Below are positions 36,265 through 46,017 of a stretch of 64,000 nucleotides of DNA, in pieces; the first letter of the stretch is position 1; each line of letters begins with the position of its first letter. This DNA comes from Cryobacterium sp. Y29 (lineage in GTDB: Bacteria; Actinomycetota; Actinomycetes; Actinomycetales; Microbacteriaceae), in assembly GCF_002929825.1 (NCBI RefSeq), contig NZ_PJJN01000033.1, forward strand, positions 124,001 through 188,000, read 5' to 3'. The notes beneath the pieces were generated by a model that was given only the letters and a program-made list of their open reading frames with translations, ran no database searches and was not told where the DNA came from. Position numbers and translations under genes: made by a program.

Positions 36265-37431
36265 CTAGAGCGTCAGCCCCACCAGCACCGGCTCGGGCTG
36301 CAGGTTCACCCCGAACTCCGCCTGCACCCGGCCGAGCACGTACCGGGCCAGTTCCGCGACTTCCTCGGCGGTAGCTCCGCCGGTATTCGTCAAGGCCAGG
36401 GTGTGTTTGCTCGAGACAGCCGCTCTCGAGCCCGGCAGGCGAAAGCCGCGGCTGACCCCGGCGTGTTCGATCAACCAGGCGGCACTGAGCTTGACCATAC
36501 GCACGGGTTCCTCACCGGGAACAGGTCCGACCCCCATATATTCCTCAAGCGGAATAACACGATCAGCCGGTTCCGCGGCAAGTGGCCAGCGCGGCGCATC
36601 CGCCGGCAGCGAGCGCGCAAATGCCTCGGTCACGATCGGGTTGGTGAAGAACGAACCGGCGCTGAAGGTGTCGGGGTCAGTCGGGTCCAGTACCATTCCT
36701 TTTTTGGCCCGCAGCCCGAGAACGGTGGCGCGCACAATCTGCAACGGAACCCGGTCGCCGAGCTGAACACCGAGGGCCCCGGCGAGTTGGGCGTACTTCA
36801 ACGGTTGACCGAGGGCGCTTCCCAAAACGGATGCCTCGGCCGCGGTGTCGTGCAGCTTCAGCTCGATCGCCAGCACGACGCCGCGCAGCCCCTGTTTGAG
36901 CGCGGAGGTGCGGTAGCCGAGGCCCAGCTCGGCATGCTCGAGTCGTTCGACCTCGCCGGTTTCATAGGAGAGAAAATCGATGGCAACGAGGCTGTCCGCG
37001 AGCTCCTGGCCGTAGGCGCCGATGTTCTGCACCGGGGCGGCACCGCACGATCCGGGAATGCCCGACAGCGCCTCGATGCCGGACCAGCCGCGATCCACGC
37101 TGTAGGCGACGAGGTCGTCCCACGGTTCGCCGGCCTGTACGCGCAGTCGCACCCCACCGGTCGGCCCGGTGGTGGCATCCGCTTCGCTGGTGGTTTCACT
37201 GCGGAGCACCTCGATACCGCGAGTCACCACGTGGATGACGATGCCGTCAAAGCCGTCGTCGGCGACGACGGTGTTGGAGCCGCCGCCGAGCAGCAACCAG
37301 TTCTCAGCCATGCCCCAGACCACGAGGCTCTCGTTGATGAGGTCCTGCTCCGTGACCGGTGCCACCCGTGCAACTGGCGGCCCACCGATTTGAAAGGTGG
37401 TGAGGGTGCTGAGTGCAACGGGTTCGATCAT
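36265..37431 (-). CDS. murB: UDP-N-acetylenolpyruvoylglucosamine reductase
   Basis: 388 aa, longer than the 342-aa E. coli MurB. It reduces the enolpyruvyl group to give UDP-N-acetylmuramic acid in peptidoglycan synthesis, using NADPH and FAD in the cytoplasm. FAD-binding motifs are LLLGGGSNTVVAD and EALSGIPGSCGAAPVQNIGA, followed by YGQELADSLVAID; the catalytic Ser and Glu region is DTFSAGSFFTNPIV. It starts 3 nt after the hadB-like stop, so hadA-hadB-murB form one operon, an arrangement also recalled from other Actinobacteria. Essential gene. Confidence 0.95.
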   Translation of the reverse strand: MIEPVALSTLTTFQIGGPPVARVAPVTEQDLINESLVVWGMAENWLLLGGGSNTVVADDGFDGIVIHVVTRGIEVLRSETTSEADATTGPTGGVRLRVQAGEPWDDLVAYSVDRGWSGIEALSGIPGSCGAAPVQNIGAYGQELADSLVAIDFLSYETGEVERLEHAELGLGYRTSALKQGLRGVVLAIELKLHDTAAEASVLGSALGQPLKYAQLAGALGVQLGDRVPLQIVRATVLGLRAKKGMVLDPTDPDTFSAGSFFTNPIVTEAFARSLPADAPRWPLAAEPADRVIPLEEYMGVGPVPGEEPVRMVKLSAAWLIEHAGVSRGFRLPGSRAAVSSKHTLALTNTGGATAEEVAELARYVLGRVQAEFGVNLQPEPVLVGLTL

Positions 37432-37434
37432 TTT

Positions 37435-37857
37435 TCAGGCCAGGTTGACGCGCGCCTGCGCCTTGCCGAGAACCGTCGCACCGTTGAACGTCACGGTCAG
37501 GTCAATGCGGGCGATGAGGGCTTCGGGGTCGACTGCGCCGACCTTGGCGACGACCGCCACGGTTGCGCCAGCAGCGGCGTCGACGAAGACCGGGCGGGTA
37601 AACCGCACCTGATAGTCGACAACCCGGGCCGGGTCGCCGGCCCAGTCGACGACGGGCTGCACGGCCAGCCCCATGGTCAGCATGCCGTGGGCGAGCACAC
37701 CCGACAATCCCACCGACTGCGCGACATCATCGCGATAGTGAATGGGATTGAAATCACCGGATGCCCCGGCATAGCGCACGAGGGAATCGCGCGTCAGGGC
37801 GAAACTCGCCTCGGCGACGACGTCGCCGACCGTGAGGGCGGTCACAACGGGGATCAT
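37435..37857 (-). CDS. MaoC-family dehydratase, HadB-like subunit
   Basis: 140 aa hot-dog fold protein. The catalytic hydratase motif is FALTRDSLVRYAGASGDFNP followed by IHYRDD, with the Asp and His dyad, then GVLAHGMLTMGLAVQPVVDW. HadB-type subunits pair with a HadA-type partner to dehydrate 3-hydroxyacyl-ACP in fatty acid elongation. Its ATG overlaps the partner stop by 4 nt, and murB follows after 3 nt. Microbacteriaceae do not make mycolic acids, so a general fatty acid or (R)-hydroxyacyl substrate is more likely than the mycobacterial role. Confidence 0.88.
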   Translation of the reverse strand: MIPVVTALTVGDVVAEASFALTRDSLVRYAGASGDFNPIHYRDDVAQSVGLSGVLAHGMLTMGLAVQPVVDWAGDPARVVDYQVRFTRPVFVDAAAGATVAVVAKVGAVDPEALIARIDLTVTFNGATVLGKAQARVNLA

Positions 37858-38300
37858 TCGTCTCCCCTGACGACGAGAGTGGAGATGGCGGTGACGACGT
37901 GGGCGCCCGCGGCGTCGACGATGGTGGACTCGGCGGTCACCATCGAGTGGCCACCGAGGCTCTTGATGCTCGTCACCGCGAGAGTTGCCGTGAGCTCATC
38001 GCCGGCGATGATCGGCCGGGTGTAGCTGAAGCGTTGGTCACCGTGTACGACGCGGGTGAAGTCGATGCCGCCATCCGGTTCGGCCAGAAGTTGGGCCAGG
38101 GTGGCCTCCTGCACGACCACGGCAAAGGTGGGCGGGGCGACGACGTCGTGGTGGCCGGCCGCGCGGGCCGCTTCGGGATCGTGGTTGATTGGGTTGGTCG
38201 CGAACACGGCGCGGGAGAATTCGCGCACCTTTTCACGGCCGACTAGATACGGGGCGACCGGCGGAAAGACCCGCCCCTGCAACTCTGGGTTCACTGACAC
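37854..38300 (-). CDS. MaoC N-terminal dehydratase, HadA-like subunit
   Basis: 148 aa. Sequence such as PELQGRVFPPVAPYLVGREK and FARATNPINHDP-like FATNPINHDPEAARAAGHHD identifies the FAS1_DH/MaoC N-terminal family, the non-catalytic partner that holds the acyl chain in HadAB complexes. GTG 38300 is preceded by -10 TAGACT exactly 6 nt upstream, with no ribosome site, so translation from a leaderless transcript is likely. It leads the hadA-hadB-murB operon. Confidence 0.86.
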   Translation of the reverse strand: MSVNPELQGRVFPPVAPYLVGREKVREFSRAVFATNPINHDPEAARAAGHHDVVAPPTFAVVVQEATLAQLLAEPDGGIDFTRVVHGDQRFSYTRPIIAGDELTATLAVTSIKSLGGHSMVTAESTIVDAAGAHVVTAISTLVVRGDE

Positions 38301-38371
38301 CCGTCGAGTCTACTCAGAGAGATCGCGCCGATTGTCAGGAGCGCACCACGATAAGGCGCACACTATTAAGC

Positions 38372-38818
38372 GTGAAATGTGTATCCGTGCGCTTCGGTGA
38401 CCCCGAAGTTGCCCCTCTTCTGCTTGACCTGCACCGTGAATACGAGACCCGATACGGCGATGGCGATTCTGTGCATGACGTTGACGGGGCCGAGTTCGAT
38501 CCGCCCGGCGGAGGATTTCTCGTGCTCGTCGACGGTGAGACCACTGTTGCCGGCGGCGGCCTCCGCCAGTACGACGCCACCACCGCCGAGGTCAAACGCA
38601 TGTGGACCAACCCCGATTACCGCCGCCAGGGCCACGCGAAGACGATTCTGCGCGAGCTGGAATCGCTGGCCCGAGATCTCGGCTACAAACGGATGCGTTT
38701 GGAAACCGGCTATGCGCAGCCCGAAGCGCTCGCCCTCTACCGCAGTCTCGGTTTCGTTGACATCGGCAACTATGGCATCTACGAGCAGGCCTCCGGTTTC
38801 GAGCTGCTCCTCTCCTAG
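38372..38818 (+). CDS. GNAT-family N-acetyltransferase
   Basis: 148 aa. The acetyl-CoA-binding loop is in KRMWTNPDYRRQGHAKTILR, followed by ESLARDLGYKRMRLETGY and the family-typical ALALYRSLGFVDIGNYG. It transfers an acetyl group to an amine, with the acceptor unknown (small molecule or protein N-terminus). GTG 38372 is the likely start; a -10-like CACTAT lies 5 nt upstream, another candidate leaderless gene. It is divergent from the hadA operon, with only 71 nt between start codons. Confidence 0.82.
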   Translation: MKCVSVRFGDPEVAPLLLDLHREYETRYGDGDSVHDVDGAEFDPPGGGFLVLVDGETTVAGGGLRQYDATTAEVKRMWTNPDYRRQGHAKTILRELESLARDLGYKRMRLETGYAQPEALALYRSLGFVDIGNYGIYEQASGFELLLS

Positions 38819-38922
38819 CAGCTCGCGACAGCGCAAAAAAGATCCTATTTGACACTCGCAATCGGGCACTTTTGCACTCTCGCGGGCTGGAAGCTGCGGA
38901 GGGGAGGTAGCGTTAGAGGGCT

Positions 38923-39495
38923 ATGCAAAACAAATTGATTCCGCACCCCGACCTTCCGATCGATCTGCCGACCGATGAGCGCATTCGCGCCGCCGTCGTG
39001 CACTACGGCGAGAACGTCGTCATCGACAATGCCGTGGCCCTGTTGCGCGCCAAGAACGCCGGAAAAGACTTTCTGCTCTATGCCGGCGGACGCCACGCGC
39101 TCGGCATCCTCGAGGGTGCACCCGCCCTGTACTGGCCCGAACTGTGGGGCGCCCGCGCGCTGCTGCACGTCTGGGGAGAGCAGGCCGCACCATACATCGT
39201 CGTCGGCCTGAACAATCAGGCGTGGCGCGTGCGCGAAATGTGCGCCAAGGTTGTGCTGCTGCGCGGCCTGCAGGTGGTACCCAAGCTCGTGCGTCTCACG
39301 ACCGACGAGAACCCGCGCGTGCGTTCCGCCGCGCTGCACGCCCTCGCTGACCAGGGCACCACCGACAACATCGCGACGATCGAGGTGCGCCTGCGCGACT
39401 CCGACAAGGAGGTGCGCCGCGCCGCCCAGCAGGCCCGCGACGCCATTCGCTCCCGGCTCAAGCTGACCGAGCCCGAAACCGAGCCCGAGGCCTGA
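38923..39495 (+). CDS. HEAT-repeat domain protein
   Basis: 190 aa. The C-terminal two-thirds contains repeated helical pairs with the pattern of HEAT/PBS lyase-like repeats: QAWRVREMCAKVVLLRGLQV, NPRVRSAALHALADQGTTDN and DKEVRRAAQQARDAIRSRLK. Such superhelices mediate protein-protein or protein-nucleic acid contacts. There is no signal peptide or membrane segment, so it is cytoplasmic. The first 70 residues have no family I recognise. It follows the acetyltransferase by 104 nt on the same strand and converges with the sugar kinase gene. Confidence 0.75.
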   Translation: MQNKLIPHPDLPIDLPTDERIRAAVVHYGENVVIDNAVALLRAKNAGKDFLLYAGGRHALGILEGAPALYWPELWGARALLHVWGEQAAPYIVVGLNNQAWRVREMCAKVVLLRGLQVVPKLVRLTTDENPRVRSAALHALADQGTTDNIATIEVRLRDSDKEVRRAAQQARDAIRSRLKLTEPETEPEA

Positions 39496-39516
39496 CCCGA
39501 CCCGGGCATCCGCTCG

Positions 39517-40413
39517 CTACGGCCGGCGGAGCAGTGCTCCCTCGTGCCGACAGGTCGCCGCGGCGGTGAGCATGGCGTCGGCCAGCAGCGCCTCCCACGC
39601 CGTGGAATCCTGCGGCACCCCGTCGTTCATGATGGTGCACACGGATGCCGCCAGCGTTGCGTCCCCCGCCCCCATCGTGTCAACGATCGGGCCGTCAAGC
39701 TCGGCGATCGGAACACTGACCAGCCCATTGTTTTCGAACGCAACGGAAGCACCGAGCGGCCCGGCGGTCGCCAGCACCGTCTGCGCGCCCCCCTCGACGA
39801 GTCGTTCGCGCAGTTCGTCGAGCGTACTGTCGTAGAGAAGGTCGGCGTCTTCGTCGCCGACCTTCACGAGCAGACTGCGAGCGGCGAGCGCTTCAAAGTT
39901 GCGTACGAACCGCGGTCCGTCGTGCAGCATGCCGGCGCGCGGGTTCGGGTCGATCACGAGGCGGTGCTCCGGGTCGGTGATGCAGGCGATGAACGCCTCG
40001 GTCTGCGCGGTGTCGTCGAACGGAAAACAGCTCACGACGATAACGGCGGCGGCGGCCAGCGCGGCCCGCTCGGTCACGCCGAACTCGATTCGGCGCGCTT
40101 TGGCGGCGTCGTTGAAGAAGTAGCGGGGTTCGCCATCGGTGCGATCCGATACGGCCCGGGAAGACCCGAGCGGGCCCGGTGTCGCGATCAGCTGCACGCC
40201 GTACTGGTCGAGGAAGGACCGAAGCACCGCGCCGTCAGCGTCGTCACCGACCATCGCGATCAGGGTCGTCGGCACCCCGAGTATGGCCAGGCCCACCGCC
40301 ACGTTCAGGGCTGCACCGCCGGCGAATTCTCGACTCGCCTTGGAGTCACGCAGCACATCGATCAGGGCGTCACCGACGACGACGACACGGGAAGGGGCGT
40401 TGAGTTCAGGCAT
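39517..40413 (-). CDS. PfkB-family carbohydrate kinase
   Basis: 298 aa ribokinase-type sugar kinase. The N-terminal PfkB signature is ASREFAGGAALNVAVGLAIL; the C-terminal signature with the catalytic Asp is DTMGAGDATLAASVCTIMND. The substrate is not clear; fructose, ribose or a nucleoside would all fit. ATG 40413 or TTG 40422 may start it; the difference is three residues. It lies downstream of a small membrane protein gene but separated by a terminator, so it has its own transcript. Confidence 0.88.
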   Translation of the reverse strand: MPELNAPSRVVVVGDALIDVLRDSKASREFAGGAALNVAVGLAILGVPTTLIAMVGDDADGAVLRSFLDQYGVQLIATPGPLGSSRAVSDRTDGEPRYFFNDAAKARRIEFGVTERAALAAAAVIVVSCFPFDDTAQTEAFIACITDPEHRLVIDPNPRAGMLHDGPRFVRNFEALAARSLLVKVGDEDADLLYDSTLDELRERLVEGGAQTVLATAGPLGASVAFENNGLVSVPIAELDGPIVDTMGAGDATLAASVCTIMNDGVPQDSTAWEALLADAMLTAAATCRHEGALLRRP

Positions 40414-40462
40414 GGGGTCCAATCTGTATCAACTCCGCAGCAGCTTGTTTGGGCAGAGAAAA

Positions 40463-40498
40463 AGCCGGTAGAAGGAGTTTATTCTCCTTCTACCGGCT
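40463..40498 (-). terminator. Rho-independent terminator of the small membrane protein gene
   Basis: AGCCGGTAGAAGGAG and its exact complement form a perfect 15-bp stem with a 6-nt loop, followed on the minus strand by TTTTT. It lies 20 nt past the 54-aa gene and 50 nt before the kinase start. Confidence 0.9.
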
Positions 40499-40517
40499 GC
40501 TCTGGCACCATGTCGCG

Positions 40518-40682
40518 TCAGGCGCTCTTGCGTCCAGAAATTGATCGCATCAGGAACATGATCACCGCGATGATCGCCAGTACGATACCGACCCAGAGCA
40601 GAAATTGAAGCGACTGCACCAGACCTCCGGTAATGAGCAGCACCACCGCAACAATGGCCACAATGATGAGTAACGGGTTCAT
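40518..40682 (-). CDS. Small two-helix membrane protein
   Basis: 54 aa. The sequence starts MNPLLIIVAIVAVVLLITGG and continues LVQSLQFLLWVGIVLAIIAV before a short basic tail (RSISGRKSA), so two closely spaced membrane helices are predicted. AAAGG lies 8 nt before ATG 40682 and a perfect terminator follows, which supports a real, independently transcribed gene. Small proteins of this kind are common in Actinobacteria, and I recognise no named family beyond that. Confidence 0.7.
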   Translation of the reverse strand: MNPLLIIVAIVAVVLLITGGLVQSLQFLLWVGIVLAIIAVIMFLMRSISGRKSA

Positions 40683-40799
40683 AGTCCGACCTTTCATTTC
40701 ATGCGCGGGAAATCCCCGATTGCCGCGATACTACCCCCTTCTGGGGGTAGACAGCAGATGCCATGTATGGCCTCTGCCTTCGTGTCGCGACCGCGCGCT

Positions 40800-42986
<2,187 letters not shown>

Positions 42987-42990
<4 letters not shown>

Positions 42991-44213
42991 GATAGGCCTC
43001 CTTTCAGTGAAGCGGATGCGGGCTCTCGGCTCGCCGAGAACCGATCGGGCCGAAAGTTTCGCCACCGATCGTCTGCAATGCCATCGATGAGCTGCAGACA
43101 GTACTGGGCTGCGACCGGGGTGAGCAGTACACCGTGACGAAAGAATCCGGTGGCAATGATGAGGCCGGCGATGTCACCGCCCGAACACCCGACGCGGCCG
43201 AGGAACGGCGCATTGTCCGGCGTTCCCGGACGAGCCCGAGCGGTCGTTTCGATCAGCTCCAGCTCGCTGACCGCCGGCACCAGGGCCTGTGCATCACGCA
43301 ACAGCTGATAGACGCCGCCGGCCGACACCACGCCCGAGCCGTCTTCGCGCTGGGTGGCTCCGATCACGAGCGTTCCGTCGGTGCGCGGAACCAGGTAGAC
43401 CGGCACCCCATGCACCAACCCGCGCACCGTGCAGGTGAGCAGCGGCCGAAGGTGCTCGGGCACCCGCAATCGAAGTACGTCCCCGTACACCGGGCGAAGC
43501 GGCAGGCGCAGGTGCTCGGGAAGCCCGTCCAACTCGCCCGCCCAGAGTCCATTGGCCACGACCACCTCGTCGGCTTGGATCGAGCTACCGTCAGCCAGGG
43601 CGACACCGGTAACGCGCGAGGAGGTATCCGTGGCATCGGCGTGCAGTAACCCACGCGCACGCACCCGAATCACGGCGTCCTGACCGTTTGGCGCGAGGGC
43701 GGCGAGCGCGAACTGAATGCGCTCGGTGAGCCGTCGCGGGTCGACCTGGTGATCTTGTTCCACCAGAAAGGCGCCGGAGACCTGGGGGCTCAGCAGCGGT
43801 TCAAGCACGCGCGCTTCGCGCACGGTGAGGGGCTCGACACCCAATCCATTGGCCACCTGCACAGCACGCAGGTCGGCGAGGGCTTGCCGGTCGGCCGCGT
43901 CCGCGCCCACGTTCAGGGTTGTGGTTCGCTGGTATCCGGTAGCGTTGCTATCGGTTCCGAGCGAGTCGATGAAGTCGGGGTACAACGTCGAGGACGCGAG
44001 CATGAGATCAAGCAAAGCCTCTTCCCGATAGTGCAGTTCGCTCACCGCGGCGAGCATTCCGGCTGCAGCGAAGGTGGCGCCGCCGGCCGGGTCGGGGTCG
44101 ATGACGACCACGCTACGGCCGGAATGCGCCAGCGTCCAGGCGATGCCGAGCCCGATGACGCCGCCGCCAATGACGGCGACATCAACTGTTCGCTGCGCTC
44201 CCCGCTCACTCAT
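42987..44213 (-). CDS. thiO: Glycine oxidase ThiO
   Basis: 408 aa FAD-dependent amino acid oxidase of the DAO superfamily. The FAD motif is [20 protein letters not shown] with [20 protein letters not shown]. The product, dehydroglycine, is the aerobic nitrogen donor for ThiG, replacing the radical enzyme ThiH. ATG 44213 begins the conserved domain; earlier in-frame starts lie within the divergent thiE region. It heads the thiO-thiS-thiG-moeZ-like operon. The gap to thiE is 43 nt, too small for a riboswitch, so this operon lacks one. Confidence 0.92.
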
Positions 44214-44256
44214 GGTGTGCACCGATGCCACGGCAGCGCCCCTTAGGGTTGGTCGC

Positions 44257-44901
44257 ATGGACCCCGTCACCGCCCGGCTGTATCTCTGCACCGATGCTCG
44301 AAAGAATCGCGGCGATTTCGCCGACTTTGTGGATGCCGCCTTCGCCGGCGGGGTCGACATCATCCAACTGCGCGATAAGAATATCGACGCGGCCGAGGAA
44401 CTTGATTATCTCGAGGTTCTGCGCACGGTCGCCGACCGTCACGCCCGGCTCTGGGCGGTCAATGACCGAGCGGATATCGCCGGCCTCTCCGGCGCGCCGG
44501 TTTTTCATGTCGGCCAGACCGACCTGCCGCTGCCCGCCGCCCGCAGACTGCTCGGTACAGCTGCGCGGATCGGCCTGTCCACCCACACCACCGAGCAAGT
44601 GGATGCCGCCGTCACCGCCGATAACCTCGACTATTTCTGTGTCGGTCCGGTCTGGGCTACGCCAACGAAACCTGGCCGCGCAGCGGTGGGAACCGACCTG
44701 CTGCGCTATGCGGCCGCGCAGAGCGCCACCGTCGGCAGCCTGCGCCCCTGGTTTGCCATCGGCGGCATCGACCTGGGCACCATCGACCAAGTGGTCGACG
44801 CCGGCGCCACCCGGGTAGTGGTGGTGCGCGCGATCACCGACGCCGACGACCCGACGGATGCCGCGCAGCGTCTGCTCGCCAGCCTCCCGCCGCTCGGCTA
44901 A
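44257..44901 (+). CDS. thiE: Thiamine-phosphate synthase
   Basis: 214 aa TIM barrel joining hydroxymethylpyrimidine diphosphate with thiazole phosphate. Conserved features are [49 protein letters not shown], the pyrophosphate-binding Thr/Ser region ([26 protein letters not shown]) and the C-terminal [19 protein letters not shown] 44257 follows -10 TAGGGT by 7 nt, suggesting a leaderless transcript. It is divergent from thiO and converges with thiD, 20 nt apart. Confidence 0.94.
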   Translation: MDPVTARLYLCTDARKNRGDFADFVDAAFAGGVDIIQLRDKNIDAAEELDYLEVLRTVADRHARLWAVNDRADIAGLSGAPVFHVGQTDLPLPAARRLLGTAARIGLSTHTTEQVDAAVTADNLDYFCVGPVWATPTKPGRAAVGTDLLRYAAAQSATVGSLRPWFAIGGIDLGTIDQVVDAGATRVVVVRAITDADDPTDAAQRLLASLPPLG

Positions 44902-44921
44902 TCCCACCGACCGTACCGCGT

Positions 44922-45806
44922 TCATCGCACGCCTGCGGTCAGAGCGGATGCCGCTGTTGCGCGGGCGAACAGCCGATGAAAGTGGTGAATCGGGCCGTTT
45001 CCCTGGCCGACCTCGAGGTCGTCGGCGTGGGCGAGGGCGTCCTGGAGCCAGTCTTTGACCTCGGCGAGGGACTGCGCCCAGTCACCGGTTCTCGCCTGCA
45101 CCGTGGCCATGGCCGAGGAGAGCGAGCATCCGGTGCCGTGCGTGTTCCTGGTGCGGATACGTGGTAACGCGACCTCGATCACGCTGTGCGACAGCAACCC
45201 CTGGGTGTTGACCAAGGCATCCGGGCAGCTGGTTTCGTTGAGATGGCCGCCTTTGACCAGAACGGTGACTCCGGTGCGAGCAGATAACCTTCCGCCCTGC
45301 TCGAGGGCCTCCGCCCAGGTGGCCGCCGGGTGCTCCCCGAGCAGAACAGCCAGCTCGGGAACGTTGGGCGTGACGAGATCGACCTGAGGGATCAGGTCGC
45401 GTAGCGCCTGCTCGGCTGAGCGGTCAAGCAGCCGGTCGCCACTCGTTGCCACCATCACCGGGTCGAGCACCACCAGAGGCGGTCGACACTCCGAGAGCCA
45501 GGAGCGCACCTCGGTAATGACGTCGAGTTGCGCGAGCATGCCGATCTTGACGGCGTCGATGGTCACATCGTCGCTCACGGCGTTCAATTGTGCGCGCAGA
45601 AAAGCCACGGGCGGGGTGTGCACCGAGCGCACCCCGCGCGTATTCTGCGCGACCAGAGCACTGACCACCGCCATGCCGTAGCCGCCGTTGGCCGCGATGC
45701 TCTTCAGGTCGGCCTGAATCCCGGCGCCGCCGGTCGGATCGGTTCCGGCGATACTGAGAATTCGAGGCGTTTGCCGCAGTGCGAGCTGGGAGGTTTGATC
45801 AGTCAT
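44922..45806 (-). CDS. thiD: Hydroxymethylpyrimidine (phosphate) kinase
   Basis: 294 aa. ThiD phosphorylates HMP twice before ThiE. The ribokinase-fold signature includes SIAGTDPTGGAGIQADLKSI, VVLDPVMVATSGDRLL, VTPNVPELAVLLG and the C-terminal RNTHGTGCSLSSAMATVQ with the catalytic Asp region. ATG 45806 has AAGGA 9 nt upstream; this site lies at the 3' end of the TPP riboswitch, so translation is probably blocked when TPP is bound. ThiM-like or ThiE domains are not fused to it. Confidence 0.94.
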   Translation of the reverse strand: MTDQTSQLALRQTPRILSIAGTDPTGGAGIQADLKSIAANGGYGMAVVSALVAQNTRGVRSVHTPPVAFLRAQLNAVSDDVTIDAVKIGMLAQLDVITEVRSWLSECRPPLVVLDPVMVATSGDRLLDRSAEQALRDLIPQVDLVTPNVPELAVLLGEHPAATWAEALEQGGRLSARTGVTVLVKGGHLNETSCPDALVNTQGLLSHSVIEVALPRIRTRNTHGTGCSLSSAMATVQARTGDWAQSLAEVKDWLQDALAHADDLEVGQGNGPIHHFHRLFARATAASALTAGVR

Positions 45807-45810
45807 CCGT

Positions 45811-45891
45811 GACATTCCTTCGCTAGTACTAACTAGACAGGTTCGACGGGTATTGATCTCAGCACGCACACTATGTGCGGCACCCCGTGTC
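45811..45891 (-). promoter_or_regulatory. TPP riboswitch (THI element) upstream of thiD
   Basis: The minus strand has the conserved thiamine pyrophosphate riboswitch core: GGGGTGCC at the 5' side, CTGAGA at 45856-45861, and ACCCGTCGAACCTG after it, with closing arms GACAC and the 3' TGTC. The AAGGA ribosome site of thiD (45816-45820) lies inside the 3' arm. Ligand binding would hide it, giving translational control. Confidence 0.92.
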
Positions 45892-45900
45892 AAGGTTCAC

Positions 45901-45928
45901 CCTATACGCGCGCGTATTCAGCGCACAA
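45901..45928 (-). promoter_or_regulatory. Promoter of the thiD riboswitch transcript
   Basis: Minus strand: -35 TTGTGC (45923-45928), 16 nt, -10 TATAGG (45901-45906). The start would be near 45894, at the very beginning of the riboswitch. Confidence 0.55.
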
Positions 45929-46017
45929 CCGCGCATGCGATCACCCTGGAGCACGTCTATGCGCCTTCGGCTCTGCGACCGCTCAACGACCGGCTGCACA
46001 AAGTATTCCGCAGACAG

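Noticed and set aside
36067..38025. A 652-codon plus-strand open frame
   Set aside because: It lies antisense to murB, hadB and hadA, which have clear family motifs and tight operon spacing. The translated sequence is low-complexity His/Gly/Arg-rich, as expected of a shadow in high-GC DNA.
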